From assembly GCA_016713305.1 (NCBI GenBank), contig JADJPK010000011.1, positions 62,001 to 126,000 on the forward strand: a DNA stretch of 64,000 nucleotides, written 5' to 3'. The DNA comes from Betaproteobacteria bacterium (GTDB lineage Bacteria > Pseudomonadota > Gammaproteobacteria > Burkholderiales > Ga0077523). The stretch's first letter is position 1; each line of letters starts with the position of its first letter. Position numbers and translations under genes: made by a program. The notes beneath the pieces are model-generated. The model worked only from the letters and a program-made list of their open reading frames with translations. It made no database searches and was not told the DNA's origin. This document shows, one piece after another, positions 31,228 through 40,845 of the stretch.

Positions 31228-34200
31228 GTGAGCGACCGCAGTCTGGGTGGATTGCCGATCACCGGTTGGCTCGCCATCGTGCTGGCCATGGTGGGCGTGC
31301 TCGTGTGGAAACAGGTGCCCCTGGACCCCAAGCGTGCGGCCGGGTCCGACGTGCAGGGCGCCCAGGTCCGGGCGCTGCAGGACGTCAATGCCCGCCTGTG
31401 GGAAGACCCGTACGCGGCCGTGGCCCGGGCGCGGCGCGACTTGCCCAAGGCGGACAGCTCCGCTGCGGAAGAGCGCTCGCTCGACGCAGTCTGCGGTCAG
31501 CTTTCCGCGAGTGCCTCCAGCGGCGAGATGCGGCTGCACGTGCTCGCCGTCATGGTATCGAACGCACCGTATTCCGACGGCGAGGAGAATCGCCGCCGGA
31601 CCCGATATGCCGTGCAGTCCGCCTTGAGCGTTGCGCACTTCGTGCCCGAGAACGCCGATCACCTCGGATTCTTCCGCTGGCGTGGCGTGACCGATGTTCC
31701 CTTCGAGGTCTTCCGGCGCAAGAACACCGGGCGCGACCGCTATTTCACCCTGGTCCTGTGGCTGGAGGACGAGGTGGTGTCCTGGACCGACGTCGCCAAT
31801 CCTGCCGCGCAGTCCATGGACGGCGAACCGCTGCGCCAGCTCACCGAGTTGCGCGACCAGGTACGCCGGCATTGCCTGGGCCCGCGGCCGTCCGGCCCCG
31901 AGCGTTTCGGCTTCTCGGTGCTGGGCCCGGCCAACTCGCAGACGCTGCGCACCATGACGCGCGAACTGCAGTCGGAGGGCGCAAACCGCCGGAGACCCGG
32001 CGGGGATTCGGCGACCCCATCGATCTGTACTCTGCCTTTGCCACGGCACCGGCGAAGGAGATCATGAACAGCAATGAGGATCCGGCGGCCACGGAGTCTT
32101 GCGCCGAGGCGCCGGACGAGTGGTACTGCCGTCTGGGTTTTCTCTTCTGGGCGCACGGCATGCGGTTTCACAGGGTCACCGGCACGGACGACGCGGCCAC
32201 CGCGTTGCTGCTGGACGAACTCGAAGGGCGGGGCGTGCGCATCCGCGACACGGATGCCCCGAGGAAGACGCTGCGCCACGTGGCCATCGTGTCCGAGCAC
32301 GACACCTACTACGGTCGGCGATTGCCCGTGGTCTTTCTGCGTGGCGCGGGACAGGAAGCCGCGTGCGAGACCGACCTCAGCGAGTCGGAGGGCGCTCAAG
32401 GCGCGGCCACCGGCTGCCGGGTGCTGCGGTTTAGCTATCTGCGCGGACTGGACGGAGAAGGTCCACGGACCGTGGCGGCTCCCAAGGATTCATCCGCCGC
32501 CGCGCAGAAACAGAATCAGGTCGGTACCGTGGAACCGGCGGAAGGCCTTTCACAGTTCGACTACCTTCGCCGTCTTGCCGGCCGGATCGATGCCTTCAAC
32601 GCGGCGCTGAAGCGTGAAGGCCGCGGCGAGATCGGCGCCATCGGCATCCTGGGCAGCGATGTCTACGACAAGATCGCCTTGCTGCGTGCGCTGCGGCCGG
32701 AGTTTCCCCGCGCCGTCTTCTTCACCACCGATCTCGATGCCCGCCTGCTGAGCGCGCAGCACCTGGAATGGACTCGCAACGTTGTCGTCGCCTCGAGCTT
32801 CGGGTTCTCGTTGACGCCCTGCCTGCAGAAGGACGTTCCGCCGTTCCGCGGCACGTACCAGACGGCCGCCTATTTCGGCGCGCGGGTGGCGCTGTTCAAT
32901 GCCATGCCCGCGGGCAGCCCCTTCCGGGACGACGCGTGCCCGGACGCGTTTCTGCCGGCGACGGACCACGGGTCGAACGTCGCTTCCGATCCGCGACTTC
33001 GGATCACGCCCTCCATGCTCGACCACTGGCTCATTCGTCCGCGGTTGTTCGAACTCGGGCGCACCGGACCGGTTGCGCTGGACGATGCGCCCGGCCGATG
33101 CACGGCACTGTCCTCCTGCGCTCAGATCCATCCGCAGCAGCGCGACGTGCGCCGCGGCGAGGAACACTTCCTCTGGGGCTTCGCCGGTATCGGGATCGTG
33201 TTCGGGACGCTGCTGGTGCTGCGCGGAACGCGCGCGATCGTGCTGCGGCCATTTGCAGTGGGTGCGGCCTATCTCATGAAGGGCACGCCGGCCGAACGCA
33301 TCGGCGCCGTGCTCGCGGTGGCCGCTGTCGTCGGGCCGCCCCTGTGCCTGGGCTGGATCGGCCTGCGCAGCATCCGCGATCCGGGGGGCGAGCCATTCTT
33401 CTGGGCCGAAGGCGTGAGCGTGTGGCCTTCGGAACTGCTGCGGGTCACGGGACTGATGCTGGGCGTGTGCTTTCTCGTCTACCTCTTCTCCGAAACGGCG
33501 CGCAGCGCGCAACGTCTGGCAGAACGCTTCGGGCTCCAGCGCAGGGCAGACAAGCGGCACTCATGGCAGATCGCCGCGGGCATCATCGGCCGGCCGGAAG
33601 CGCAGGAGCCGCACGGCCAGGCGGCCGCCCTGTGGGCTCAGTACGTTTCGTCCAGCCGTCTCCCATGGCGGCTGCTTCGCGTGCTCGTCCACGTCGCGCT
33701 GTTCTATGCCGTCGCGGCGGTCTTGTTCCATCTCACCGACTCGCCCAACAACCCGGCCCGCGGGGCCGAGGCGATGGGCGTGGAGAAGGTCCTCAGACTG
33801 GCATTGGTGTTCGTCTTCCTGTTCCTGCTCTTCGCGGTCAACGACGCCATCCGGCTGTGCCGCAATCTGGTCCAGGCCCTCACGGAGATCCGCGAGACGA
33901 TGGACTGGCCGGACGCCGCGGTGAAGCGCTACGGGACGTCGCTGGGACTCTCGGAAGACATGGCGCCGGAGGCCCGGAACGCCATTCTCGATGCCTGGAT
34001 CGACACACGGTTCGTGGTGCAGATCACGGCGGACGTCGGTCCGCTGCTGTACTTTCCGTTCGCGCTGCTGGGGCTGATGATCGCCGCGCGCTGGAACGTC
34101 ACCGACCACTGGGATCTCGCGCCGGGCCTGGTGGTGGTGCTGGCCGTGAGCTTCGTCGCGGCCTGTATCAACGCCATCGAGATGCAGCGCGCAGCTTCCC

Positions 34201-34436
34201 GCGCCCGCAAGGCGGCATTGCAGCGGCTGAACGCCGTGCTTCTGCGCAGCGGCGGCGGCGCCGACAAGGACTATCCGTCGACGCAATACCTGCAATCGCT
34301 CATCCGGTCGGTGGAAACGTTGCGCGAAGGCGCGTTCGTGCCGTTCGTCGAACAGCCGCTGGTGCGTGCGGCGCTCATCCCGTTCAGCAGCGCGGGCGGT
34401 CTCTACCTGGTGGATCTGTTCGCGCTGGCGAGTTGA
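31228..34436 (+). CDS. Large membrane protein with probable periplasmic ligand-binding region (apparent frameshift)
   Basis: A protein of about 1069 residues when joined. One N-terminal helix (WLAIVLAMVGVLVW) is followed by some 600 residues outside the membrane. These contain segments that look like a type 1 periplasmic-binding fold: SVLGPANSQTLRTM, YSAFATA, VAIVSEHDTYYGRRLP, IGILGSDVYDK and AVFFTTDLDARLLS. About seven helices follow between residues 645 and 985, ending in a short tail. The frame shifts at a G3 run (31977-31979). One added G reads SEGRKPPETRRGF and joins the two halves. The alternative is two overlapping genes, with an ATG at 32064 behind AAGGAG and an ATGA overlap. I recognise no named family. 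It could be a receptor or a ligand-gated membrane machine. Confidence 0.65.
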
Positions 34437-34541
34437 GCGGAGCCCCCCTCATTCAACCGCGGAGGACCTGTTGGGCGGCCCGGTGGCAACCGTGGAGAAG
34501 GCGGCCATTGCCCTTCGCCCACGGGCTGGGGGTCGGACCGT

Positions 34542-35252
34542 TCAGTACAGCCCGGACGGTCGCACGCTCATGAGGGTCCTTCCTGGCACACGCTCCACAT
34601 CCACCAGATCCAGCGCCGGATTGCACCGGTACGTGAGGAAGCAGCGGTCCCGCACGTTCGAGAGTGCGGCAGGATCGAACAACGCGGCATTGACGCCATC
34701 GCACCGGACGGACTTCACCAGCAATCCGCTGTCCCCCCGCGAACGGTAGAACGCGCCCAGGGGCTGGGTGTGGAGGTAGTCCGCGCGGCTCACCAGTTCG
34801 GGGAATTCCGCTTCGGCGCCGCGCAGGTCGACCAGCGCGGCCTTGCAGTGCACGTCGCAGATGCGGCGCTCGCCGGTGATCGGGCGGTCGTGGTCCGGGA
34901 AGCTGTCCATCACGAACCGGTGCCAGTGATATACGGTCTCGTGGATCGTCGTCTCCAGTTCGAACGAGCCGTACCAGACGCCGTAATGCCGGCCATCGCT
35001 GAACCGGCTGGCGTTCCAGTGCGACGGGTCGAAGACGTAGGCCACGGCGACGCCGTAGTCGAACGGGCGATGGATGAGCGCCTGGTGCGTGGCGGCGTTG
35101 GATTCCTGCTCGACGGCGATCGCGAGGGTCCAGTCGGCGGGCGAGGAAGACAGGTCGTCGAAGAGATCCTGGGAGGTCCGGATGCCCTTGATGTTGCGGA
35201 TCAGATCGGCGTCGAAGTCGACGGTTTCCGCCTGCGGAACGCGCAGGGTCAC
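34542..35252 (-). CDS. RES-domain toxin of a type II toxin-antitoxin pair
   Basis: A 236-residue RES-family protein. Such toxins break down NAD+. The family residues are visible as an Arg in HWNASRFSDG, a Tyr in GVWYGS and a Glu in the helix LETTIHETVYHW. A later part ends with VERVPGRTLMSVRPS. It starts with GTG at 35252, overlapping the antitoxin stop by four bases (GTGA), which ties its translation to that of the antitoxin. The protein is longer than the most compact RES toxins (about 150-180 residues) because of an N-terminal extension. It is convergent with the large membrane protein gene. Confidence 0.87.
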   Translation of the reverse strand: MTLRVPQAETVDFDADLIRNIKGIRTSQDLFDDLSSSPADWTLAIAVEQESNAATHQALIHRPFDYGVAVAYVFDPSHWNASRFSDGRHYGVWYGSFELETTIHETVYHWHRFVMDSFPDHDRPITGERRICDVHCKAALVDLRGAEAEFPELVSRADYLHTQPLGAFYRSRGDSGLLVKSVRCDGVNAALFDPAALSNVRDRCFLTYRCNPALDLVDVERVPGRTLMSVRPSGLY

Positions 35253-35704
35253 GTCCCGCGCTCGTGATCGAGATAGCGCCGGATCGACAACAGGCCTTCG
35301 AAGCCATGCTGGATCACGATGTCCACGGGGCGGGCGCCCAGCAGACGGTTGGGCGTACTCATCCAGCGATAGGCGAGGTCGCGGTCATGCGGGAAGAGGA
35401 TCCGCAGCGACTTGTGGATGCCCAGCAGATGACCGGCGCGGTCCAGCAGGTCGCGGCTGTCGGCCAGCGGTTCACCCCGGCGATAACGAGCCAGGGTCGA
35501 GCGGTTGCCTGCCGACAACCCGAGAAGCTCCGCCTGTTCGGTCGCCGGAAGCCGCCAGTGTTCCAGCAGGCGGCTCACCATCGCGGCGAGCCGCGTGCGG
35601 GATTCGCGCGAGTGAATGTCTGCCGTGGACGGTGACGGGTGAAGCGCTTCCAAGATCCGGACCTTGTCGATGCTGAATTCGGTGGACTGGAGGAAGCGTA
35701 GCAA
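35249..35704 (-). CDS. Xre/MbcA/ParS-type antitoxin of the RES toxin
   Basis: Up to 151 residues. An N-terminal helix-turn-helix region (ATEQAELLGLSAGNRSTLARY) is followed by the DUF2384-type domain that blocks RES toxins (LLDRAGHLLGIHKSLRILFP, then MSTPNRLLGARPVDIVIQHGFEGL). The GARPVD segment is typical of the toxin-binding C-terminus. The longest frame starts at a TTG (35704) inside a 16-bp palindrome; a second TTG at 35653 behind AAGG is a good alternative, giving 134 residues. It is encoded upstream of the toxin, the normal order for this family. Autoregulation through the palindrome is likely. Confidence 0.85.
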   Translation of the reverse strand: MLRFLQSTEFSIDKVRILEALHPSPSTADIHSRESRTRLAAMVSRLLEHWRLPATEQAELLGLSAGNRSTLARYRRGEPLADSRDLLDRAGHLLGIHKSLRILFPHDRDLAYRWMSTPNRLLGARPVDIVIQHGFEGLLSIRRYLDHERGT

Positions 35705-35712
35705 TTGCTACG
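35697..35712 (-). promoter_or_regulatory. Palindromic operator candidate of the RES/Xre operon
   Basis: CGTAGCAATTGCTACG is a perfect 16-bp palindrome. It overlaps the 5' end of the antitoxin gene. A TTGACC sequence lies 17 bases before TACGCT on the minus strand, so the palindrome would sit inside the spacer of that weak promoter. This is the arrangement expected for autorepression by a dimeric Xre antitoxin. Confidence 0.6.
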
Positions 35713-35758
35713 TCCTGGGTCAAGAACGAGGCTTTCCCGAAGACGCGGCTCGATCGGT

Positions 35759-36475
35759 TCATCCGACCGGGTTCACACCCCCGAGATAGCGGTGCCAGAC
35801 GGTGTGGTCCGCATCCAACTCGGCCGACGAACCTTGCCATACGACCCGGCCACGCTCGATGAGGGTATGGTGCTGGGCCAGCGCGATGAGACGGGTGACG
35901 TACTTGTCGATGACCAGGATGCTCTGTCCCTGGGTGCGCAGCGTGTGCAGGCATTGCCAGATCTCTTCGCGCACCAGCGGCGCGAGACCCTCCGTGGCCT
36001 CGTCCAGGATGAGCAGCTTCGGGTTGGTCATCAGCGCGCGGCCGATGGCGAGCATCTGCTGCTCTCCCCCCGAAAGCTGGTTGCCCATGTTGCCCCTGCG
36101 CTCCGCCAGACGCGGAAACAGCGCGTAGACCCGGGACGCCGACCATGGCCCGGCCGCGCGGTGGCGGTTGGAGGCGAAGGCGACAAGATTCTCCTCCACG
36201 GTCAGATTGGGAAAGATCTGCCGGCCCTCCGGCACGAGTGCGATGCCGGCGCGCGCGATGGCTTCCGTGGACGTGCCGTCGATGCGCTCGCCGCAGAACC
36301 GGATGCTGCCCTCTCGGCAGGGCAGCAGGCCGAGAATCGTGCGCAACGTCGTCGTCTTGCCCATGCCATTGCGGCCGAGCAGGGTGGCGACCTCGCCTTG
36401 GGTGACGGTCAGATTGAGGCCGAACAGCACCTCCGTGCCGCTGTAGCCGCTGTGGACGCCGGAGAGTTCCAGCAT
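35759..36475 (-). CDS. livF: Branched-chain amino acid-type ABC transporter ATPase (LivF)
   Basis: A 238-residue ABC ATPase with Walker A GRNGMGKTT, the LivF-style segment IALVPEGRQIFPNLTVEENL, signature LSGGEQQMLAIGRAL and Walker B LLILDEATEGLAP. A normal H-loop His is not obvious: the usual VxQN segment reads VIDKYVTRL. The ATG at 36475 begins MLELSGVHSGYSG, the usual LivF opening. A GTG at 36484 that overlaps the livG stop is an alternative. It is the last gene of the livKHMGF operon and powers import with LivG. Confidence 0.92.
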   Translation of the reverse strand: MLELSGVHSGYSGTEVLFGLNLTVTQGEVATLLGRNGMGKTTTLRTILGLLPCREGSIRFCGERIDGTSTEAIARAGIALVPEGRQIFPNLTVEENLVAFASNRHRAAGPWSASRVYALFPRLAERRGNMGNQLSGGEQQMLAIGRALMTNPKLLILDEATEGLAPLVREEIWQCLHTLRTQGQSILVIDKYVTRLIALAQHHTLIERGRVVWQGSSAELDADHTVWHRYLGGVNPVG

Positions 36476-36480
36476 CGGTG

Positions 36481-37257
36481 TCACGACGGCACTCCGAGCG
36501 CCGCAGGCTCGTCCAGCTCGTCGCCCAGATAGGCACGCTTCACCTCGGCGTTCGTGCGAATCTCCGCGGGTGTGCCAGTCGCCACGATCTTCCCGGACAC
36601 GAGCACCGAGATGCGGTCGGCCAGACGGAAGACGGCGTCCATGTCGTGCTCCACCAGCAGCAGGGTGCATTCTCCGCGCAGGGCGGAAACGAGGGTCACC
36701 ATGCGGGCGGATTCCTCCGGGCCGAGGCCCGCAAGCGGTTCGTCAAGCAGCAGGACGCGGGGCCGCGTCGCCAGCGCCAGGCCTATTTCCAGCCGGCGTT
36801 GCTCGCCATGGGCGAGCGCACCGGCGGCGACGTCGAGGCGATCCGACAGATCGATGCGGGCAGCGATCCGCGCGGCTTCCTCGAGCGGAGCCCGATCGAA
36901 TCGCGCCTGACGCCAGAACCGGAAGCTCGATCCCGTGCGAGCCTGCACGGCCAGTGCGAGATTGTCGGCGACGCTGAAGCGGCGAAACAGGCTGGTGAGC
37001 TGGTAGGAGCGGGCGAGCCCCGCGCGGACGCGCTCGTGCATCGACAGGGCCGTGATGTCGTGGCCTTCCAACGTGACTGTGCCTTCGTCCGAGCGGAGAG
37101 CCCCGGAAATCTGATGGATGAGGGTGGTCTTGCCGGCGCCGTTCGGACCGATCAGCGCGTGGATTCCGCCGGCGGCTACGGAAAGAGTCACGTGGTCGGT
37201 GGCGACGAGCCCGCCGAAGCGCTTCACCAGGGCATCGAGCCGGAGCGCCTCAGTCAC
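36481..37257 (-). CDS. livG: Branched-chain amino acid-type ABC transporter ATPase (LivG)
   Basis: A 258-residue ABC ATPase of the LivG type: Walker A GPNGAGKTT, LARSYQLTSLFRRFSVADNL, signature LAHGEQRRLEIGLAL (His in place of the usual Ser-Gly) and Walker B LLLDEPLAGLGPEE, then the H-loop VEHDMD. The GTG start at 37257 overlaps the livM stop by eight bases. Its relatives handle branched-chain amino acids, aromatic acids, urea or amides, and the ATPase does not reveal the substrate. Confidence 0.92.
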   Translation of the reverse strand: MTEALRLDALVKRFGGLVATDHVTLSVAAGGIHALIGPNGAGKTTLIHQISGALRSDEGTVTLEGHDITALSMHERVRAGLARSYQLTSLFRRFSVADNLALAVQARTGSSFRFWRQARFDRAPLEEAARIAARIDLSDRLDVAAGALAHGEQRRLEIGLALATRPRVLLLDEPLAGLGPEESARMVTLVSALRGECTLLLVEHDMDAVFRLADRISVLVSGKIVATGTPAEIRTNAEVKRAYLGDELDEPAALGVPS

Positions 37258-38221
37258 TCCGGTTCCTCCGCACCAGTGTGGCGAGCCCGTCCGGCGCGAA
37301 CAGCACGACCGCCACAAGCACCGCGCCGACGTAGAACTGCCAGTGGAGGGTGTGACCGGAGATGACTTCCTCGAGCACCAGCAGCACCATGGCCCCCAGC
37401 GCGGGGCCGAGAAACCGGCCGAGTCCGCCGAGGATCACCATGATCAGCAGCATCCCGGACTGGGTCCAGTTGAGGAACGCGGGGCTCGCCATGTCGTTCT
37501 GATTGGCCGCCAGGGCGCCCGCGAGTCCGGCCGCCGCGCCCGCGATCACGAAGGCGGCGAGCCGGATCCGGAACACGGGATATCCGCTGGCTTCCATGCG
37601 CGACTCGTTCTCGCGCACGCCCTGCAACGCACGGCCGAACCGGGAGTTCACCACCCGCCACAGCACGCCGATCGCAGCGGCCACGACGGCGAGCGTCACG
37701 TAGTAGAACGTCAGGTCGGACTTGAGGTTCAGGCCGAAGCCGACGGCGGAGCGGGCCGTCAGCGGCAGACCATCCTCCCCGCCGTAATCCTTCAGCGAGA
37801 TGAACACGTAGTACGTCATCTGTGCGAAGGCCAGGGTGATCATGATGAAGTACACGCCGCGCGTCCGCAGGCTGATCGCTCCGATCACCAGCGCCGCCAG
37901 CCCCGCCCACGCGCAGGCGAGCGGCCACGCGATCCAGGCCGACTGCAGCCCGTGCGCGGACGCGATCCCCACCACGTATGCACCTGCGCCGAAGTACGCC
38001 GCGTGTCCGAAGCTCACCATGCCCCCGAACCCGACGAGCAGGTTGAGGCTCGTCGCCGCCAGCGCGTAGATCATCACGCGGCTTGCCAGCACCAGATAGA
38101 AGGGTTCGTCGAGCCAGGCAAGAAGCGCCGGCAGAAGGCAGAGCGCCGCGATGACAGGGATCACCACCCGCAGCTGCCATGGCTGATGCAGGCCGACGGC
38201 GGAGGTGCGAACGTCAGCCAC
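37250..38221 (-). CDS. livM: Branched-chain amino acid-type ABC permease (LivM)
   Basis: A 323-residue inner-membrane permease with about ten helices. Family motifs include LNLLVGFGGMVSFGHAAYFG near residues 70-90 and the cytoplasmic coupling segment GRALQGVRENESRMEASGYP near 195-215, which contacts the ATPases. The GTG at 38221 overlaps the livH stop by eight bases, so LivH and LivM are produced together and form the heterodimeric channel. Confidence 0.92.
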   Translation of the reverse strand: MADVRTSAVGLHQPWQLRVVIPVIAALCLLPALLAWLDEPFYLVLASRVMIYALAATSLNLLVGFGGMVSFGHAAYFGAGAYVVGIASAHGLQSAWIAWPLACAWAGLAALVIGAISLRTRGVYFIMITLAFAQMTYYVFISLKDYGGEDGLPLTARSAVGFGLNLKSDLTFYYVTLAVVAAAIGVLWRVVNSRFGRALQGVRENESRMEASGYPVFRIRLAAFVIAGAAAGLAGALAANQNDMASPAFLNWTQSGMLLIMVILGGLGRFLGPALGAMVLLVLEEVISGHTLHWQFYVGAVLVAVVLFAPDGLATLVRRNRSD

Positions 38222-39134
38222 GGGCAGGGAACAGACCGCGCGGCCGCCAAAACAGCACCGCCGCCATGAGCACGTAGATGAGGATCGATGCCAGGGCCGG
38301 TCCCAGGGTCCCTGCGATCTGCGGCGGCAGGACCGCGCGGAGCGACATGGGCAGGAAGGTGCGGCCGATGGTGTCCACCGTGCCGACCAGCAGGGCGCCG
38401 ACGAACGCACCGCGCACCGAGCCGATGCCGCCGATCACGATGACGACGAAGGCGAGAATGAGAATGCTCTCGCCCATGCCCACCTGCACGGCGAGGAGGG
38501 GACCGAGCATCGCGCCGGCGAGCGCACACAGCGCGGCCCCGATCGCGAAGACGGCCGTGAACACCACACTCACGCGAACACCCATCACGCGCGCCATTTC
38601 ACGGTTGGAAGCACCGGCGCGCACGAGCATGCCGAGCTTCGTCCTGGCAACCAGCAGGTACAGCAGCACGGCGACAGCGACGCCCACGCCGATGATCATG
38701 AGGCGGTAGGCTGGATAGACGAGACCTCCGCCCAGTTCGACCGGACCCGCCAGCGCGGCCGGCATGTCGATGGACAGCGCCTCCGGCCCCCAGATCATCC
38801 GGACGGCCTCGTTGCTCATGAGGATGAGCCCGAAGGTCGCGAGCACCTGGTGCAGGTGATCACGCTGGTACAGCCGCCGCAACAGCGTGAGTTCGAGCAG
38901 GACACCAACCACGGCGGTCCCCGCCATGGCCCCGATGACCGCAATCACGAACGAACCCGATGCGGCGGCAATGGTCGCGGCGAGATAGGCGCCGACCATG
39001 TACAGCGAGCCGTGGGCGAGATTGATCATGTCCATGATGCCGAAGACGAGCGTCAGCCCGGCGGCGAGCAGGAACAGCATGAGGCCGAACTGCAATCCGT
39101 TGAGGCTTTGCTCGAAGATGAGGACGACATCCAT
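38214..39134 (-). CDS. livH: Branched-chain amino acid-type ABC permease (LivH)
   Basis: A 306-residue inner-membrane permease. The N-terminal helices contain GLTLVFGIMDMINLAHGSLYM, shared by LivH proteins, and the coupling segment GMLVRAGASNREMARVMGV lies near residue 190. The last helix ends LFWRPRGLFP, also typical. It is separated from the binding-protein gene by 61 bases and overlaps livM. It forms the channel with LivM. Confidence 0.93.
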   Translation of the reverse strand: MDVVLIFEQSLNGLQFGLMLFLLAAGLTLVFGIMDMINLAHGSLYMVGAYLAATIAAASGSFVIAVIGAMAGTAVVGVLLELTLLRRLYQRDHLHQVLATFGLILMSNEAVRMIWGPEALSIDMPAALAGPVELGGGLVYPAYRLMIIGVGVAVAVLLYLLVARTKLGMLVRAGASNREMARVMGVRVSVVFTAVFAIGAALCALAGAMLGPLLAVQVGMGESILILAFVVIVIGGIGSVRGAFVGALLVGTVDTIGRTFLPMSLRAVLPPQIAGTLGPALASILIYVLMAAVLFWRPRGLFPARG

Positions 39135-39195
39135 GAATTGCTGGCGAAATGCGGGAACCGGCGAGCAGCTCCCCCACCCTGTGCTCGCTATGCCG

Positions 39196-40365
39196 TTACC
39201 ACGGCTTCATCTTGCATGCCGGGGCATAGGCGTCCGGATGGTTCGTGAGCACCGTGCTCACGAGCTTGTTCGTGATGCGCCCCGACGGGTCCTTCCAGAT
39301 CTGGCGCAGGTAGTAGTTCTGGATGGGGAAGTGATTGACGTTGAATTTGAACTCGCCACGCACCGATTTGAAGTTTGCCGCGGCGAGCGCCTTGCCGAAC
39401 GCGGCCTTGTCCTCGATCTTCCCCTTCGCGTCGCGCACTGCGGCGTCGAGCATCCGCGCCGTGTCGTAGCCCTGCGCCGCGTAGACGGTGGGCGTGCGGC
39501 CGTATTCCTTCTGGAAGTCCGCCACGAACTTGCGGTTCTCCGCATTGCCCAGGTCGTGCGCCCAGTGCGCCGTGTTGTACATGCCCAGCATGGGTTCGCC
39601 CACGGCCTTGATCACGTCCTCGTCGGCGGAAAAGCCGGGTGTCACGAGCACCATCTGCTTGTTGAGCCCTGCGGCCACCCACTGCTTGATGAAGTTGATG
39701 CCCATCCCGCCCGGCTGAAAGATGTACACGGCTTCGGGCTTCGCAGCGCGCACCTGCGCCAGCTCCGCGGCGAAGTCGAGCTGGCCCAGCTTGGTGTAGA
39801 TCTCGTCGATGACCTGGCCCTTGAAGAGGCGCTTGAAGCCGGTGAGCGCATCCTTGCCCGCGGGGTAGTTCGGCGCGAGCAGGACGACCGACTTGTAGCC
39901 TTTGCTGGTGGCGAACTGCCCGGCGGCCTCGTGGTAACCATCGTTCTGCCAGGAGGCTGCGTAGAAGTAGGGATTGCAGCCTTCGCCCGAGAGCGCACCG
40001 GGGCCGGCGTTCGCACTTACCATGAAGGTCTGGTTCTCCATCACGGCGGGATTGACGGCCAGCATCACGTTCGTGAACACGATACCGGTCACCACGTCGA
40101 CGCGGTCCTTCTTGAGCAACCGTGTCGCGAGTTGCTTGCCGGTGTCGGGGTTCATCTGGTCGTCCGCGACGATGACTTCCGCGGGCAGGCCGCCCAGCTT
40201 GCCGCCGTTGGCCTTGAGCGCCAGGTTGAAGGCGTCGCGGATGTCGATGCCCAGCGCCGCGGAGGGCCCGGAAAGCGTGCTCATGAATCCGATCTTGATC
40301 TGGTCGGCCGCGGGCGCGTGGGCGGCGATTCCGGCCAGGACGGCGGCCGCGATGCTTCGTTTCAT
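39196..40365 (-). CDS. ABC transporter substrate-binding protein (LivK-like)
   Basis: A 389-residue periplasmic binding protein of the type 1 (Leu/Ile/Val-binding) class, with a signal peptide cut near APA-ADQ (residue 20). Motifs include IKIGFMSTLSGPSAALG, VIVADDQMNPDTGKQ and FNVNHFPIQNYYLRQI. GEGCNPYFYAASWQNDG has an aromatic-rich pocket that hints at an aromatic or amide-like ligand rather than leucine. The ATG at 40365 was preferred over 40371 because GAGGAAG is then at proper spacing. It is the first gene of the operon, divergent from a molybdenum hydroxylase, so import of that enzyme's substrate is a sensible guess. Confidence 0.9.
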   Translation of the reverse strand: MKRSIAAAVLAGIAAHAPAADQIKIGFMSTLSGPSAALGIDIRDAFNLALKANGGKLGGLPAEVIVADDQMNPDTGKQLATRLLKKDRVDVVTGIVFTNVMLAVNPAVMENQTFMVSANAGPGALSGEGCNPYFYAASWQNDGYHEAAGQFATSKGYKSVVLLAPNYPAGKDALTGFKRLFKGQVIDEIYTKLGQLDFAAELAQVRAAKPEAVYIFQPGGMGINFIKQWVAAGLNKQMVLVTPGFSADEDVIKAVGEPMLGMYNTAHWAHDLGNAENRKFVADFQKEYGRTPTVYAAQGYDTARMLDAAVRDAKGKIEDKAAFGKALAAANFKSVRGEFKFNVNHFPIQNYYLRQIWKDPSGRITNKLVSTVLTNHPDAYAPACKMKPW

Positions 40366-40845
40366 CGTCATCTTCCTCGAAGGTCTTGTTCCGGGGCGGT
40401 CCGGGCAATGCTCCGGCACCGTGGCGCGCCGATGGTATACGAGCATACGTTCGACAGCAGCGGAATGTGACGCACCGGCGACGGGCTGGTGTAACCGACA
40501 GCGTTCCCCACGCTCGGATTCGTTGAACATCCCGCAATGCACCATCGTTCGTGGTGGAGTTAACCAGACGAGTGGGCGGGCCGCATTGCCGATGGCACGG
40601 TGGGCGCGTGTTGCAATGCAGCGCAAGGCCGTCGTGTCGGGCATCCGCATACGTCATCGTGCGGGACCGCTGATCGACGGGAAATGCCCGCCGTCATTGG
40701 GCTTGCGTTAATACTGGACAGCGTCGATGCCTATGGTATGGTGCCTGTCGTCTGACGTTCGACGCACAGGACCGATCACACAGTCTCGCGCCATAACAGA
40801 CAGGAAAGCGAAGTAGCACACCTCACGACCACTGGGAGGATAGTC
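40366..40845. other. Divergent intergenic region between the binding-protein and molybdenum hydroxylase genes
   Basis: A 480-base gap that must hold promoters for both operons. It is AT-richer near 40715-40745 (TTAATACTGG and TATGGTATGG), a possible promoter for the hydroxylase genes. GGGAGGA at 40833-40839 is the ribosome site of the next gene. No further gene is convincing. Confidence 0.45.

Noticed and set aside
32064..34436. Separate gene starting at 32064 (AAGGAG, ATGA overlap with the preceding frame)
   Set aside because: The residues just upstream in this frame (GDPIDLYSAFATAPAKEI) read like continuous protein of the same fold, while the end of the preceding frame is basic and low quality, so a one-base shift explains the data better. 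It remains the main alternative.
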